Of a stretch of 64,000 bases of DNA, positions 18,538 through 27,200 are shown in pieces. Every line of letters starts with the position of its first letter. Within the stretch, counting starts at the first letter, position 1. The position numbers and the translations under genes were made by a program. A model generated the notes under the pieces. It was not told the origin of the DNA, searched no databases, and saw only the letters and a program-made list of their open reading frames with translations. Source of the stretch: Citricoccus zhacaiensis (GTDB taxonomy: Bacteria; Actinomycetota; Actinomycetes; Actinomycetales; Micrococcaceae); the NCBI RefSeq assembly GCF_014645315.1, contig NZ_BMLQ01000005.1:272590-336589 (forward strand), given 5' to 3'.

Positions 18538-19506
18538 TCAGGAGACCTTCTCGGAGGTGCTCATCTGCTCAGCGAGGGCGTCCAGCCAGTCAGCATAGGT
18601 GCGGGAGGTCATCGCTCCCTTGGAGCCCCAGTTGCCGAGCTGGTCCGCCGCCACGGCCGGCAGGCTGTCCCAGAGTTCGGCGCTGAAGTCGTACTCATCC
18701 GAGTAGCCCTCCACCAGGATGATGTCCGCGGGGAAGGTGGAGGCCTCCTCCCAGGCGACCTGGCCCCAACGGTTGCCGGTCTCGGGGGCGGGCGGGCCCA
18801 CCACGGTGGCGCCGAGCTCCTCCAGCAGGTTGGCCTGGGGGAAGCCGACCCCGGTGTAGAGCATCTCCTTGGTCGGGCTCGTGAACATGACGTCGAGATC
18901 GTTCTCGCCCGCAGCCACGCTGAAGGCCTCCTTGGCGTCCGCGTAGTCCTCGTCCGCCTGTGTGATGTTCTCGGCCTCAGGGTCTGCCCCGAGGAAGGCG
19001 GCGATCTCCCGGTTGGCGGTGATTCCCTCGTCCACCGTCTCCGCGGAGGGCAGCGGGATGAAGTCGGCCACCCGGGTCAGCTGGGTGTTGACGTCCTCGT
19101 CGAACCAGGCCCAGCCGTCGGCGTCGCCCTGGCCGATGACCGCGTCCGGGCGCAGCTCGGCGAGCTTCTCCACGTCGATCTCGCCGTCCACGCCGATCCG
19201 CTCGATGCCGCTGATGTCGATGTCACCCATGACGAAGGGGTTCTCGCAGTCGAAGCCGAAGAGCGCGTCGGGCTCGATCCCGTACTCGTGCAGGGTGCTG
19301 TACGCGTAGCAGTCCATCACGAGGGTCTCGGGCTGCTGCTCGAAGGAGATCTCCACGCCCTCCAGCGTCGGGTGGGTCAGGGTGACGGCGCCGCCCTTGG
19401 CCGGGTCCGCGCTCGCGGTGCTGTCAGCTCCCTCGGTCGTGCCGGCGCAGAGCAGGAGGGCACCTGCGGCCAAGGTGAGGGGGAGGGCGAGGGGGAGGCG
19501 CTTCAC
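18538..19506 (-). CDS. Iron-siderophore ABC transporter substrate-binding lipoprotein
   Basis: 322 aa. The signal peptide ends in a lipobox with Cys20 (LLLCAG), tethering the protein to the outer face of the membrane. The mature part has two lobes of the type III binding-protein fold (TroA/FepB): VKxLAELRPDAVIGQGD-like text (KLAELRPDAVIGQGD) in the first lobe and FPADIILVEGYSD in the second. The neighbours and the iron boxes upstream make ferric-siderophore capture the likely role. First gene of the operon; about 50 bases separate its start from the operator. Confidence 0.9.
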   Translation of the reverse strand: MKRLPLALPLTLAAGALLLCAGTTEGADSTASADPAKGGAVTLTHPTLEGVEISFEQQPETLVMDCYAYSTLHEYGIEPDALFGFDCENPFVMGDIDISGIERIGVDGEIDVEKLAELRPDAVIGQGDADGWAWFDEDVNTQLTRVADFIPLPSAETVDEGITANREIAAFLGADPEAENITQADEDYADAKEAFSVAAGENDLDVMFTSPTKEMLYTGVGFPQANLLEELGATVVGPPAPETGNRWGQVAWEEASTFPADIILVEGYSDEYDFSAELWDSLPAVAADQLGNWGSKGAMTSRTYADWLDALAEQMSTSEKVS

Positions 19507-19556
19507 GTGGAGCCTTTCGGTGGCCGGGCAGCCCCCGGTGGGGCGAACGGCGTTGG

Positions 19557-19590
19557 TTAGGTGAGACTTACTTAGTGAAGGCTACCCTAA
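19557..19590 (-). promoter_or_regulatory. Two overlapping DtxR/IdeR iron boxes
   Basis: Positions 19557-19575 match 14 of 19 and positions 19572-19590 match 15 of 19 of the DtxR/IdeR consensus (TTAGGTTAG, S, CTAACCTAA). The two 19-mers are offset by 15 bases, so two dimers could bind side by side on the helix. They lie 51 bases or more upstream of the binding-protein start, in the promoter zone. Repression under iron-replete conditions is the expected behaviour. Confidence 0.75.
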
Positions 19591-19613
19591 CTAACTGCCG
19601 CCCTCGCCCCATG

Positions 19614-19674
19614 ATCACGGCACCACGAACTGTCGACTCCATCGGCGTTTCCCTACCTCAACTGCGGCCGTGAT
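19614..19674 (-). repeat. 61-bp palindromic element, copy B
   Basis: Begins ATCACGGCACC and ends GCGGCCGTGAT; the outer 8 bp (ATCACGGC/GCCGTGAT) are exact inverted repeats. Same orientation and length as copy A, with which it brackets the complete siderophore-importer operon. Strand given relative to copy C. Confidence 0.85.
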
Positions 19675-19706
19675 CCGGTGGCGGCGCGGGGCTGGGCTGG
19701 GTATGC

Positions 19707-19745
19707 CGAAGGGCGCGACTCCCGTGGTGGGAGTCGCGCCCTTCG
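19707..19745 (-). terminator. Strong hairpin terminator downstream of mscL
   Basis: A perfect 17-bp inverted repeat (left arm CGAAGGGCGCGACTCCC, right arm its exact complement) with a 5-base loop, 54 bases beyond the mscL stop. There is no U-tract, as is common for actinobacterial terminators. It may also end transcripts read from the other strand. Confidence 0.75.
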
Positions 19746-19798
19746 CCGCCCGTGTGGGCGGATGGATCAGTCCGGGTGGCGGCGGTGACGCCGGTGGG

Positions 19799-20224
19799 TC
19801 AGTTCTCCGTCCGCGGCGGCACGGAGCCGCCGCTGCGGTTCGCTGCCAGCAGGTCGCGGATCTCGGTGAGGAGGACGACGTCGTCGGAGGGCTCCACGGC
19901 GTCCGGGTCGATGCCGAGCTTGCGGTTGCGCATCTCGATCATCTTGTTCATGGGCATCACGATGACGAAGTAGACGGCGGCGGCGATGAGCAGGAAGTTG
20001 ACGACGGCGGTCAGCAGCACCCCGAACCGGATGTCATTGCCGTTGAAGGTCACCACGGCGAACGAGTCGAAGTTCGGCGACTGGGTGAGGCCGGAGATGA
20101 ACGGCATCAGCACGGAATCGACCATGGCGGTGATGACGGCGCCGAAGGCGGAACCGATGACGACGGCAACCGCCAAGTCGATGACGTTGCCCTTCATGAT
20201 GAAGTCTTTGAATCCCTGGAGCAT
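19799..20224 (-). CDS. mscL: Large-conductance mechanosensitive channel
   Basis: 141 aa, normal MscL length. Begins MLQGFKDFIMKGNVIDLAVAV, the conserved amphipathic N-helix and TM1 start, followed by IGSAFGAVITAMVDSVLMPF; TM2 is LLTAVVNFLLIAAAVYFVIV. The C-terminal helix bundle contains the typical LLTEIRDLLA. The homopentamer opens on membrane stretch and releases solutes during osmotic downshock. The ATG at 20224 is chosen over an upstream in-frame start because the family begins at MLQGF; GAGG lies shortly before it. The gene stands alone, followed by the hairpin at 19707-19745. Confidence 0.96.
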   Translation of the reverse strand: MLQGFKDFIMKGNVIDLAVAVVIGSAFGAVITAMVDSVLMPFISGLTQSPNFDSFAVVTFNGNDIRFGVLLTAVVNFLLIAAAVYFVIVMPMNKMIEMRNRKLGIDPDAVEPSDDVVLLTEIRDLLAANRSGGSVPPRTEN

Positions 20225-20325
20225 GGCCTCAACGTAGACCGACTGCGCCCCGGCGGCCACCACATCCGGGGTGACACGCCGGGGACACTGGTCCTCCCAT
20301 CACAGAGACGTGCTGGTCAGGGGCA

Positions 20326-20892
20326 TCACCACCGGTGCGCCACGTCAACGACGAGTCGTGAGCCGGTGCCCGGACCGTCGAGGATGAACACCCGGTACGG
20401 CAACCGGGCGCGGTTGCCGATGCCGAAGACGGTGTGGCCCTCGAAGCTTCCCCCGTAGGCCACCTGCCGGAAGGTGGAGTACCCGGCCACGTTGGCGACG
20501 CTGTCCCAGTTGGACGGGTTGTAGGTGGGCCGGCCGGCGGAGTTGTAGGCGTTGGCGTAGACGGTAATGCTCAGGTCCTTTCCGATCATCGGGATGTGGG
20601 TGCCGGTGCCGACCTCCTGGATGGAGCCGTAGTGCGCCTCATAGCCTTTGACCTTGTAGTTCAGGTCCACGACCATCCGGTCGTAGCAGTCGTGCCGACC
20701 GGTGCGGACCCGGGTGACCTGGGCGCTGGACATGGTGGAGACGGACTTGGCGGTGGAGCCCCACGTGATGCCGCAGTAGGGCTCGTTGTAGGGCCCCGAG
20801 GCAGCGGCCGGCGGTGGGGCGGCCGCACTCATGCCCGTGGCGAGTCCCACGGCGAGGACGAAGGTCCCGAGGGTTGCAAGTGGTTTCTTCAT
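20326..20892 (-). CDS. Secreted AMIN-like domain protein
   Basis: 188 aa. A signal peptide (MKKPLATLGTFVLAVG, Ala-rich end near PAAASG) precedes one small beta-rich domain. The C-terminus RLPYRVFILDGPGTGSRLVVDVAH matches what is seen in actinobacterial AMIN-like proteins, where the FRVxxLDGPxRLVVDV pattern closes a beta-sandwich that may bind peptidoglycan or another envelope polymer. Two Cys (in EPYCGITWG and GRHDCYDR) could form a disulfide. The start MKKPLA is favoured over an ATG 8 codons upstream because it gives a proper signal peptide. Followed by mscL on the same strand with a 101-base gap. Function unknown beyond an envelope location. Confidence 0.8.
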   Translation of the reverse strand: MKKPLATLGTFVLAVGLATGMSAAAPPPAAASGPYNEPYCGITWGSTAKSVSTMSSAQVTRVRTGRHDCYDRMVVDLNYKVKGYEAHYGSIQEVGTGTHIPMIGKDLSITVYANAYNSAGRPTYNPSNWDSVANVAGYSTFRQVAYGGSFEGHTVFGIGNRARLPYRVFILDGPGTGSRLVVDVAHRW

Positions 20893-20911
20893 GGCCGTGC
20901 CTTCTTCCCGG

Positions 20912-20931
20912 GGCACCGCAGTTACGGTGCC
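20912..20931 (-). promoter_or_regulatory. 7-bp hairpin upstream of the AMIN-like gene
   Basis: GGCACCG and CGGTGCC separated by six bases, about 20 bases before the AMIN-like start. It could be an operator or a leader hairpin near the ribosome site, or simply a weak terminator for the VanY-type gene further upstream. Confidence 0.3.
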
Positions 20932-21064
20932 AAGTGGAAGAATTGTGCGCCGGGCGGCGGTGGAGGGACAGCCCGGCCGGGCGCCCAGAGCGTTGCGATT
21001 CGGCGCCCATATCCGCCGGCCGGCCGGCCCATGGCTACGGTTCGGTCAAGGGGGCGGAATCGGG

Positions 21065-21910
21065 TCAGTAGCCCGGGGCGGGACCGAAGCCCCAAGCGGT
21101 CTCCAGCACCCCACCAGAACGCACGACGCCGGCCGCGGCCTCGGTGCCCACGTACCGCAGGTGCCACGGCTCGGGGGAGTACCCGGTCACGTCCTCGGCG
21201 CCGTCCGGGTAGCGGATGATCCACCCGTGCTCGGCCGCGTGCTCAGCCACCCAGGCGCCTTCCGGGGTGTCCCCGAAGCACTGCTCGAGCGTGCACGCGC
21301 CGTCCGCGGCACCGACGTCTATGGCCAGGCCCGTCTGGTGTTCCGAGAAGCCGGGGCGCGCGGAGATCCGGTCCGCCTCGGCCTGCCCGTACCGCTCCAC
21401 CCAGCCGCCGTAGGTGCCCTGCTGGTAGCCGTAGGAGCGGTAGGCGCTGACCAAGGTCAGGTCCACCTCGTCGGCGGATGCCGCGGCGAATAGGTCCTCT
21501 GCCGCGCCTGCCGCCTCGTCCCGGAGTTCCATCGAGGCCTTCGACGCCGGCACGTCCGGCCCGCGCAGGTCCTGCGGTGCGTAGTCGGCCGGGTCCAGGG
21601 GGTTGAGCTTGTTGACCAGGACGTGCACGGAGTCAGGGGAGTCATGGTCGGCGAGCGGGGCAGAGGGGCTCGCCGCCGGACCGCTGGCCGTCACCGTCAG
21701 CTCACTCTGCGGAGCAGGTGCCACGGAGGGCGAGTGCGTGCCACCCGCTGAGATGGAGAGGGAGGCCACGGGCGGGAGGGGGCCTTGCGGCTCAACCGAA
21801 GAAGGCGTCGGTGGGTCACTCGGAGTCTCCACGGGGTCTTGCGGAAGCGAGCAACCGGCCAGCAGCAGGGCCAGTACGCCGGCGGTCACGAGAGGGCGGG
21901 CGCTGCGCAT
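21065..21910 (-). CDS. VanY/DacY-type D-alanyl-D-alanine carboxypeptidase lipoprotein
   Basis: 281 aa. Signal peptide with lipobox Cys20 (LLAGCSL), then a Pro/Ser-rich spacer (about 24-95), then a peptidase M15B domain. Zinc-binding and catalytic residues are visible: SAYRSYGYQ (Arg158), EHQTGLAID (His191, Asp198) and EPWH (Glu247, His250). These enzymes trim the terminal D-Ala of peptidoglycan stem peptides outside the membrane. The ATG lies 2 bases after the coaA stop with GGAAGG before it, so the two genes form one transcript. Upstream in-frame starts overlap coaA and would bury the signal peptide, so they were rejected. Confidence 0.92.
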   Translation of the reverse strand: MRSARPLVTAGVLALLLAGCSLPQDPVETPSDPPTPSSVEPQGPLPPVASLSISAGGTHSPSVAPAPQSELTVTASGPAASPSAPLADHDSPDSVHVLVNKLNPLDPADYAPQDLRGPDVPASKASMELRDEAAGAAEDLFAAASADEVDLTLVSAYRSYGYQQGTYGGWVERYGQAEADRISARPGFSEHQTGLAIDVGAADGACTLEQCFGDTPEGAWVAEHAAEHGWIIRYPDGAEDVTGYSPEPWHLRYVGTEAAAGVVRSGGVLETAWGFGPAPGY

Positions 21911-21912
21911 GC

Positions 21913-22971
21913 TCACACCTTCCGGAGCAGCACGCGGGTCACGGCGTGGCCCACGTCCTTGGTCATCACGAGCTTGGCGCGGCCGCGGGTGGGCAGCACG
22001 TTCTGGGTGAGGTTGGGTCCGTTGATGCGGTCCCAGATGTCCGAGGAGGTCGCGATCGCCTCGGCGTCGGACAGGGTGGCATAGCGGTGGAAGTAGCTCT
22101 TGGGGTCCGCGAACGCCCCGGAGCGCAGGCGCATGAACCGTTCGGTGTACCACTGCCGGATGGCGGTGGTCTTGGCGTCCACGTAGACGGAGTAGTCGAA
22201 GAAGTCGGAGACGCTCAGGCCCGCGGTGCCGTCCGAGCGCACGCGGGGCGGGGCGAGCACGTTGAGTCCCTCGATGATGAGCACGTCCGGGCGGTGCACC
22301 ACCACTTCCTCGTGCGGAAGGATGTCATAGGTGAGGTGGGAGTACATGGGGGCCCGGACCTCCGGGGCACCCGACTTGATGTCCGCCACGAAGCGCATCA
22401 GCCGGCGTCGGTCATAGGACTCCGGGAATCCCTTGCGCTGCATCAGGCCGCGGCGTTCCAGCTCGGCGTTGGGGTAGAGGAAGCCGTCCGTGGTGAGCAG
22501 CTCCACGCGGGGGGTGTTGGGCCAGCGGCGCAGCATCTCCTGGAGCACGCGGGCCGTGGTGGATTTCCCGACGGCGACCGAACCGGCCACGCCGATCACG
22601 AAGGGCGTGCGCCGGGTGGATTCACCGAGGAACTCGTTGGAGGCCCGCCGCAGGTGGGCGGCCGCATCCACCTGGATGCTCAGCAGCCGGGAGAGCGGCA
22701 GGTAGACCTCGGCGACCTCGCGCAGGGAGAGGTGCTCGCCGATGCCCCGCAGCCGGTCGATGTCCGACTGGTCGAAGGGCTGTTCCATCTCATTGGCCAG
22801 CCGTGCCCAGGTGTCCCGCTCCAGCTCGATGAAGGGGGAGTAGTGGTTCTCGGAGTCGGCGGGCTCCGGTGGGGAGCCTGCCCAACTGGCGTGGCCGGTG
22901 GAGGTGACAGGCGTGGCCTGCGGGAGTCCGGAGCCGGCGGCGTCGGGTGGATTCACCCGTCCATTATCCAT
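21913..22971 (-). CDS. coaA: Pantothenate kinase, type I
   Basis: 352 aa. The P-loop is GVAGSVAVGKST (127-138); LLTTDGFLYPNAEL, KGFPESYD and PMYSHLTYD follow in the order usual for CoaA, then VLIIEGLNVL and the FFDYSVYVDA segment. It phosphorylates pantothenate, the first committed step to coenzyme A. An N-terminal stretch of ~40 residues rich in Pro/Ser/Gly precedes the conserved core and may be disordered, or the true start may lie further in. Co-transcribed with the carboxypeptidase downstream. Confidence 0.96.
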   Translation of the reverse strand: MDNGRVNPPDAAGSGLPQATPVTSTGHASWAGSPPEPADSENHYSPFIELERDTWARLANEMEQPFDQSDIDRLRGIGEHLSLREVAEVYLPLSRLLSIQVDAAAHLRRASNEFLGESTRRTPFVIGVAGSVAVGKSTTARVLQEMLRRWPNTPRVELLTTDGFLYPNAELERRGLMQRKGFPESYDRRRLMRFVADIKSGAPEVRAPMYSHLTYDILPHEEVVVHRPDVLIIEGLNVLAPPRVRSDGTAGLSVSDFFDYSVYVDAKTTAIRQWYTERFMRLRSGAFADPKSYFHRYATLSDAEAIATSSDIWDRINGPNLTQNVLPTRGRAKLVMTKDVGHAVTRVLLRKV

Positions 22972-23069
22972 CCATCGGGGGTGTCACTGTGACGGCGGAC
23001 TCTTCAATGGCTTGAGCTTCCGCGGCGGACTCGTCAAAGCCGGCTCATCGGATGCTTTTTGTCTGCCGG

Positions 23070-23075
23070 TAGTAT
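23070..23075 (+). promoter_or_regulatory. -10 element of the SGNH gene, leaderless configuration
   Basis: TAGTAT ends 8 bases before GTG 23084 with no ribosome site between, so the transcript probably starts at the initiation codon. Confidence 0.45.
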
Positions 23076-23083
23076 CACCCCTC

Positions 23084-23965
23084 GTGAGAGATAAATTGGT
23101 CGGAACGTCGAAGCTTCAATGGGCGGCACTGATACTCCTGGTGATGGTCATCGTGGCCTTGCTGGTGGTTCTGTTCACCCAGCAGCAGGACTACCGGACC
23201 GATGCCGAGGCCGCCCGCGGGGGCAATGCGCCCGCTCCGGTGCAAGAGACCTCACCCTCCGCCGAGTCCACCGCCTCGTCCAGCCCGTCAGCCACGGAGG
23301 CGTCCGAGGAGGCCCCAGAGGATCCGGTAGACGCCGTCACCACAGCCGCCCAGGCCGTGGTCAACCGAGATGATGACTCCGTCATCAACGTGCTTGGAGA
23401 CTCCACGTCCAACACCAGCAGCGAATGGGTGTACCGCTGGGCCGAGGAACTCGGCGGGGACGCCGCCGTGACGGTCCATACCTGGAACCCCGACGCCGGC
23501 ACCTGGTACCTGGAGCCCCGCACCTACGGCGGGGGCGACCGGGACATCACCATCTGGAACGGCTCCGCTGCCGAGGGCACCCCCGGCTTCCCGCTGGAGC
23601 TGGACGGGATGATCGAACCCGAGGCCGACCTGACGATCCTGAACTATGGGCATTGGGGTGATCCGGAGTTCGTGGCCTCCTCGCTGGAAGACTTGCTCAA
23701 CACCCTGGACGCCGGTGCCGAAGGCGCAGCTCCCGTGGTCCTCACCGCCCAGAACCCGGCCCAGCCCACGTGGGTGGGTTACGCGGACACGAACCGGGAT
23801 GCCATGCGCGCCGCTGCCGAGGAGCGTGAACTGCCGGTGATCAACATCGAGGGCGCCTTTGAGGATTACGGCGACTGGGAGTCCCTGCTGGCAGACGAGG
23901 TCAACCCGAACGAGGATGGCCACCAGGTGTGGGCGGAAGCGGTCAGCGGGTACTTCGCCGGCTGA
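23084..23965 (+). CDS. Membrane-anchored SGNH-hydrolase-like protein
   Basis: 293 aa from GTG 23084. One N-terminal membrane helix (about 12-32, ALILLVMVIVALLVVLF), then a low-complexity Ser/Thr/Glu/Pro linker (about 40-85), then an SGNH-like domain: block I VLGDSTSN with Ser107 and block III ILNYGHWGD. In block V the expected Asp-x-x-His reads DEVNPNEDGH, so the catalytic His position is Asn274 although Asp271 is kept. It is thus either an inactive or divergent esterase/acetyltransferase acting on the outer surface. The start is placed by the -10 box; longer readings overlap coaA. Next gene on the strand is the repeat surface protein. Confidence 0.7.
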   Translation: MRDKLVGTSKLQWAALILLVMVIVALLVVLFTQQQDYRTDAEAARGGNAPAPVQETSPSAESTASSSPSATEASEEAPEDPVDAVTTAAQAVVNRDDDSVINVLGDSTSNTSSEWVYRWAEELGGDAAVTVHTWNPDAGTWYLEPRTYGGGDRDITIWNGSAAEGTPGFPLELDGMIEPEADLTILNYGHWGDPEFVASSLEDLLNTLDAGAEGAAPVVLTAQNPAQPTWVGYADTNRDAMRAAAEERELPVINIEGAFEDYGDWESLLADEVNPNEDGHQVWAEAVSGYFAG

Positions 23966-24229
23966 ACCGTCACTCCGCGTTCACGCATCAGTCACCTTTC
24001 CTGAGCGGTTTTTAGGCCTTCAGCTGTAACGCCCAATGACTTTTTTGAGAATTCCCAGCATTACCTGCGAGTAACCTCACAAACGTGGATAGGATCCTTG
24101 TTATGTCTCCGTCCGGGGGGACGGTCATGACGTGTGTCTGCATCCTGTGCTGACTTCTCGCTGCATGTTGACCTCATTCCTCCCTGTGCGGGGGCACTCA
24201 TCTATTGCACCTTTGAGAGTGGGGATGGA

Positions 24230-27200
24230 ATGGCGCAAGAGTTTGCCCAAACACCGAAACGCAGATTAAGAGCCCTCGCGGCGGGAGCCGTGACCGTAGC
24301 CGTCATCGCAGCACCGGTTGGGGCGGCCCAGGCCGCGCCGGAGGACGATTCCGAGGCACGGGCTCGGATCATCGACGCCTCGCTGTTCGACTCTGAACTG
24401 GCCGCTGCCGGCCAGGCCGCGAGCGGCAATCCGAGCGACGCCGGGGCCGCTACCGGGACTATCGATGCCGCCCTGTTGGAGGCTCTCGAGATTGATCTCG
24501 GAGCACTTCAGCTGCCGGTCGTGGGTTCCGAGGGGACCCCGGGGCTGCTGCAGATCGGTGAGCTGGGGGCACTCAGCTCCTATGCTTCCTCTCCCTCGGC
24601 CTACTCGTCCACGGCGAGTGCCGGCGTGGTCGGAGAGAACGGTGCCGTCAGCCTGGACGTGGCTGAAGCCGCCGGTCCGGCTGCCAACACCACCATCAAC
24701 CTGACCGACCTGCTGGACCAGCTCGGTGTGGATGGTCTGACCGACGAGATTGTGCAGGAGATCAGCCTTGAGCTCGGCGCGGTGGCCTCCACGGCCTCGC
24801 AGACCGCTCCTTCCGCTCCGGAAACCAACTATGTGGTGGCCGATGGCAATCTGGTCATCGACAGCCCGCTGGTGGGTGCACTGGCTACCGACCTCCGAAC
24901 CACCATCACCGGTGCCGGCAGCCTGGTGGATGGTCTGGTGGGGACCGAGGGTCTCATCGGCAGCACAGTCTCTGCTCTCGCCACGGAGATCAACATTCCG
25001 CTGGTGGCTAACCTGGATCTGAGCGGTGGCACAGTTGGGGTCAATGGCCTGGATGCTGCACTGGACCAGGCAGCCACGACGCTGCTGGCCGAGCCGCTAG
25101 TGGATTCCAACGGCCTGGTTTCCATCTCCCTCGCTGACGGGACCATTGAGGTCAACCTGTCCCAGCTGGTGTCCGGCACCGATGGTGGCCTCAACGGCCT
25201 GGCCCCGAACACCTCGGTCTTGACCACTGAGACCGTCGGCCTGATCACTGATGCGGTTGCGGGTGCCCTGGGCAGCGTGGCCGGCAAGGTCACGGAGACC
25301 CTCACCGAAGTTTTGAACGCGGTGGAGCTCAATATTTCCCTCCCGATCGAACTGTCCCTGCTGGGCGGTCTTATCCCGGCCGCTGACGGCCAGGTTCTGG
25401 TCAACGGCACCCTCGGCCAGCTGGCCGGAACGGCCCCCGGTGAACCGGAGATCACTCTTGACCTCGATCTGCTCGGGCTTTCCCTGGGAACCGTCCTGAA
25501 TCCTGTGGTGAACTTCTTGCAGGGTGCTTTGCTGACGCCGCTGGCGAACGGTCTGGGTCCGATCCTGACTGCGGGCGTCGATGAGATCGCCGGCACTGTG
25601 ACCGGCGTGGTTGACCCCCTGGTCGGCACCCTGGACCCGGTCCTCACCGGTGTCCTCGATGAGATCGTGGAGATCACCATCAACGAGCAGACCCAGCCGG
25701 GTGCTCTCGGGGATGACTCCCTGACCGTCAACGCTGTGAGCCTGGAACTGTTGCCCAGCACTCAGGCCGTGGACGTCAACCTGGCGTCCTCGACGGTGCG
25801 TGTTGCTCAGGTTTCTCCGGAGCTCACGGTGACTCCGGGGACCGCGCTTCCCGGTGATGAGGTCACTGTCGGCGGAACCGGCTACCCGCCGAACGCTGAG
25901 GTAGACGTCCAGCTCCTGGACCCCGAAGGTAACCCGGTTCCGGGAACTGCCTCCACGGTGATCACGGACGAGAACGGTGCTTTCACAACGCCGATCATCA
26001 TTCCGGCCGATGCTGTTCCTGGCGCCTATGAGGCAGAGGGTGTGTCCGGTGATGTCTCGGATACGGCCCCGCTTCAGGTGCAGGACGCCAGCACGGATGA
26101 CAACACCGCGGACAACACGGCCGAGAACACCGAGGTCAACACCGAGGTGAACACGGCTGAGAACACCGGTGAGAACACGGACGTGAACACTGAGGTGAAC
26201 ACGGCCGAGAACACGGACGTGAACACTGAGGTGAACGCTGCCGACAACACCGAGGTGAACACGGCTGACAACACTGAGGTGAACACGGCTGACAACACTG
26301 AGGTGAACGCTGCCGACAACACTGAGGTCAACACGGGTGAGAACACCGCCGTGAACACCGAGGTGAACACGGCTGAGAACACCGACGTGAACACTGAGGT
26401 GAACACGGCGGACAACACTGAGGTGAACGCTGCCGACAACACTGAGGTCAACACGGGTGAGAACACCGCCGTGAACACCGAGGTGAACACGGCTGAGAAC
26501 ACCGACGTGAACACTGAGGTGAACACGGCGGACAACACTGAGGTGAACGCTGCCGACAACACTGAGGTCAACGTTGCTGACAACACCGACGTGAACACCG
26601 AGGTCAACACGGCCGAGAACACGGACGTGAACACTGAGGTGAACGTTGCTGACAACACCGACGTGAACACCGAGGTCAACACGGCCGAGAACACGGACGT
26701 GAACACTGAGGTGAACGTTGCTGACAACACCGACGTGAACACCGAGGTGAACACGGCTGAGAACACCGGTGAGAACACTGAGGTCAACACGGCGGACAAC
26801 ACTGAGGTGAACGCTGCCGACAACACTGAGGTCAACACCGGTGAGAACACCGAGGTCAACACGGCCGAAAACACGGACGTGAACACGGAGGTCAACACGG
26901 CTGAGAACACGGACGTGAACACCGAGGCGAACGTTGCTGACAACACCGATGTGAACACTGAGGTCAACACGGCCGAGAACACCGGTGAGAACACCGAGGT
27001 CAACACGGCCGAGAACACCGATGTGAACACCGATGTGAACACCGATGTGAACACTGAGGTGAACACGGCTGAGAACACTGGTGAGAACACCGAGGTGAAC
27101 ACGGCTGAGAACACTGGTGAGAACACCGAGGTGAACACGGCTGAGAACACTGGTGAGAACACCGAGGTGAACACGGCCGAGAACACCGACGTGAACACTG

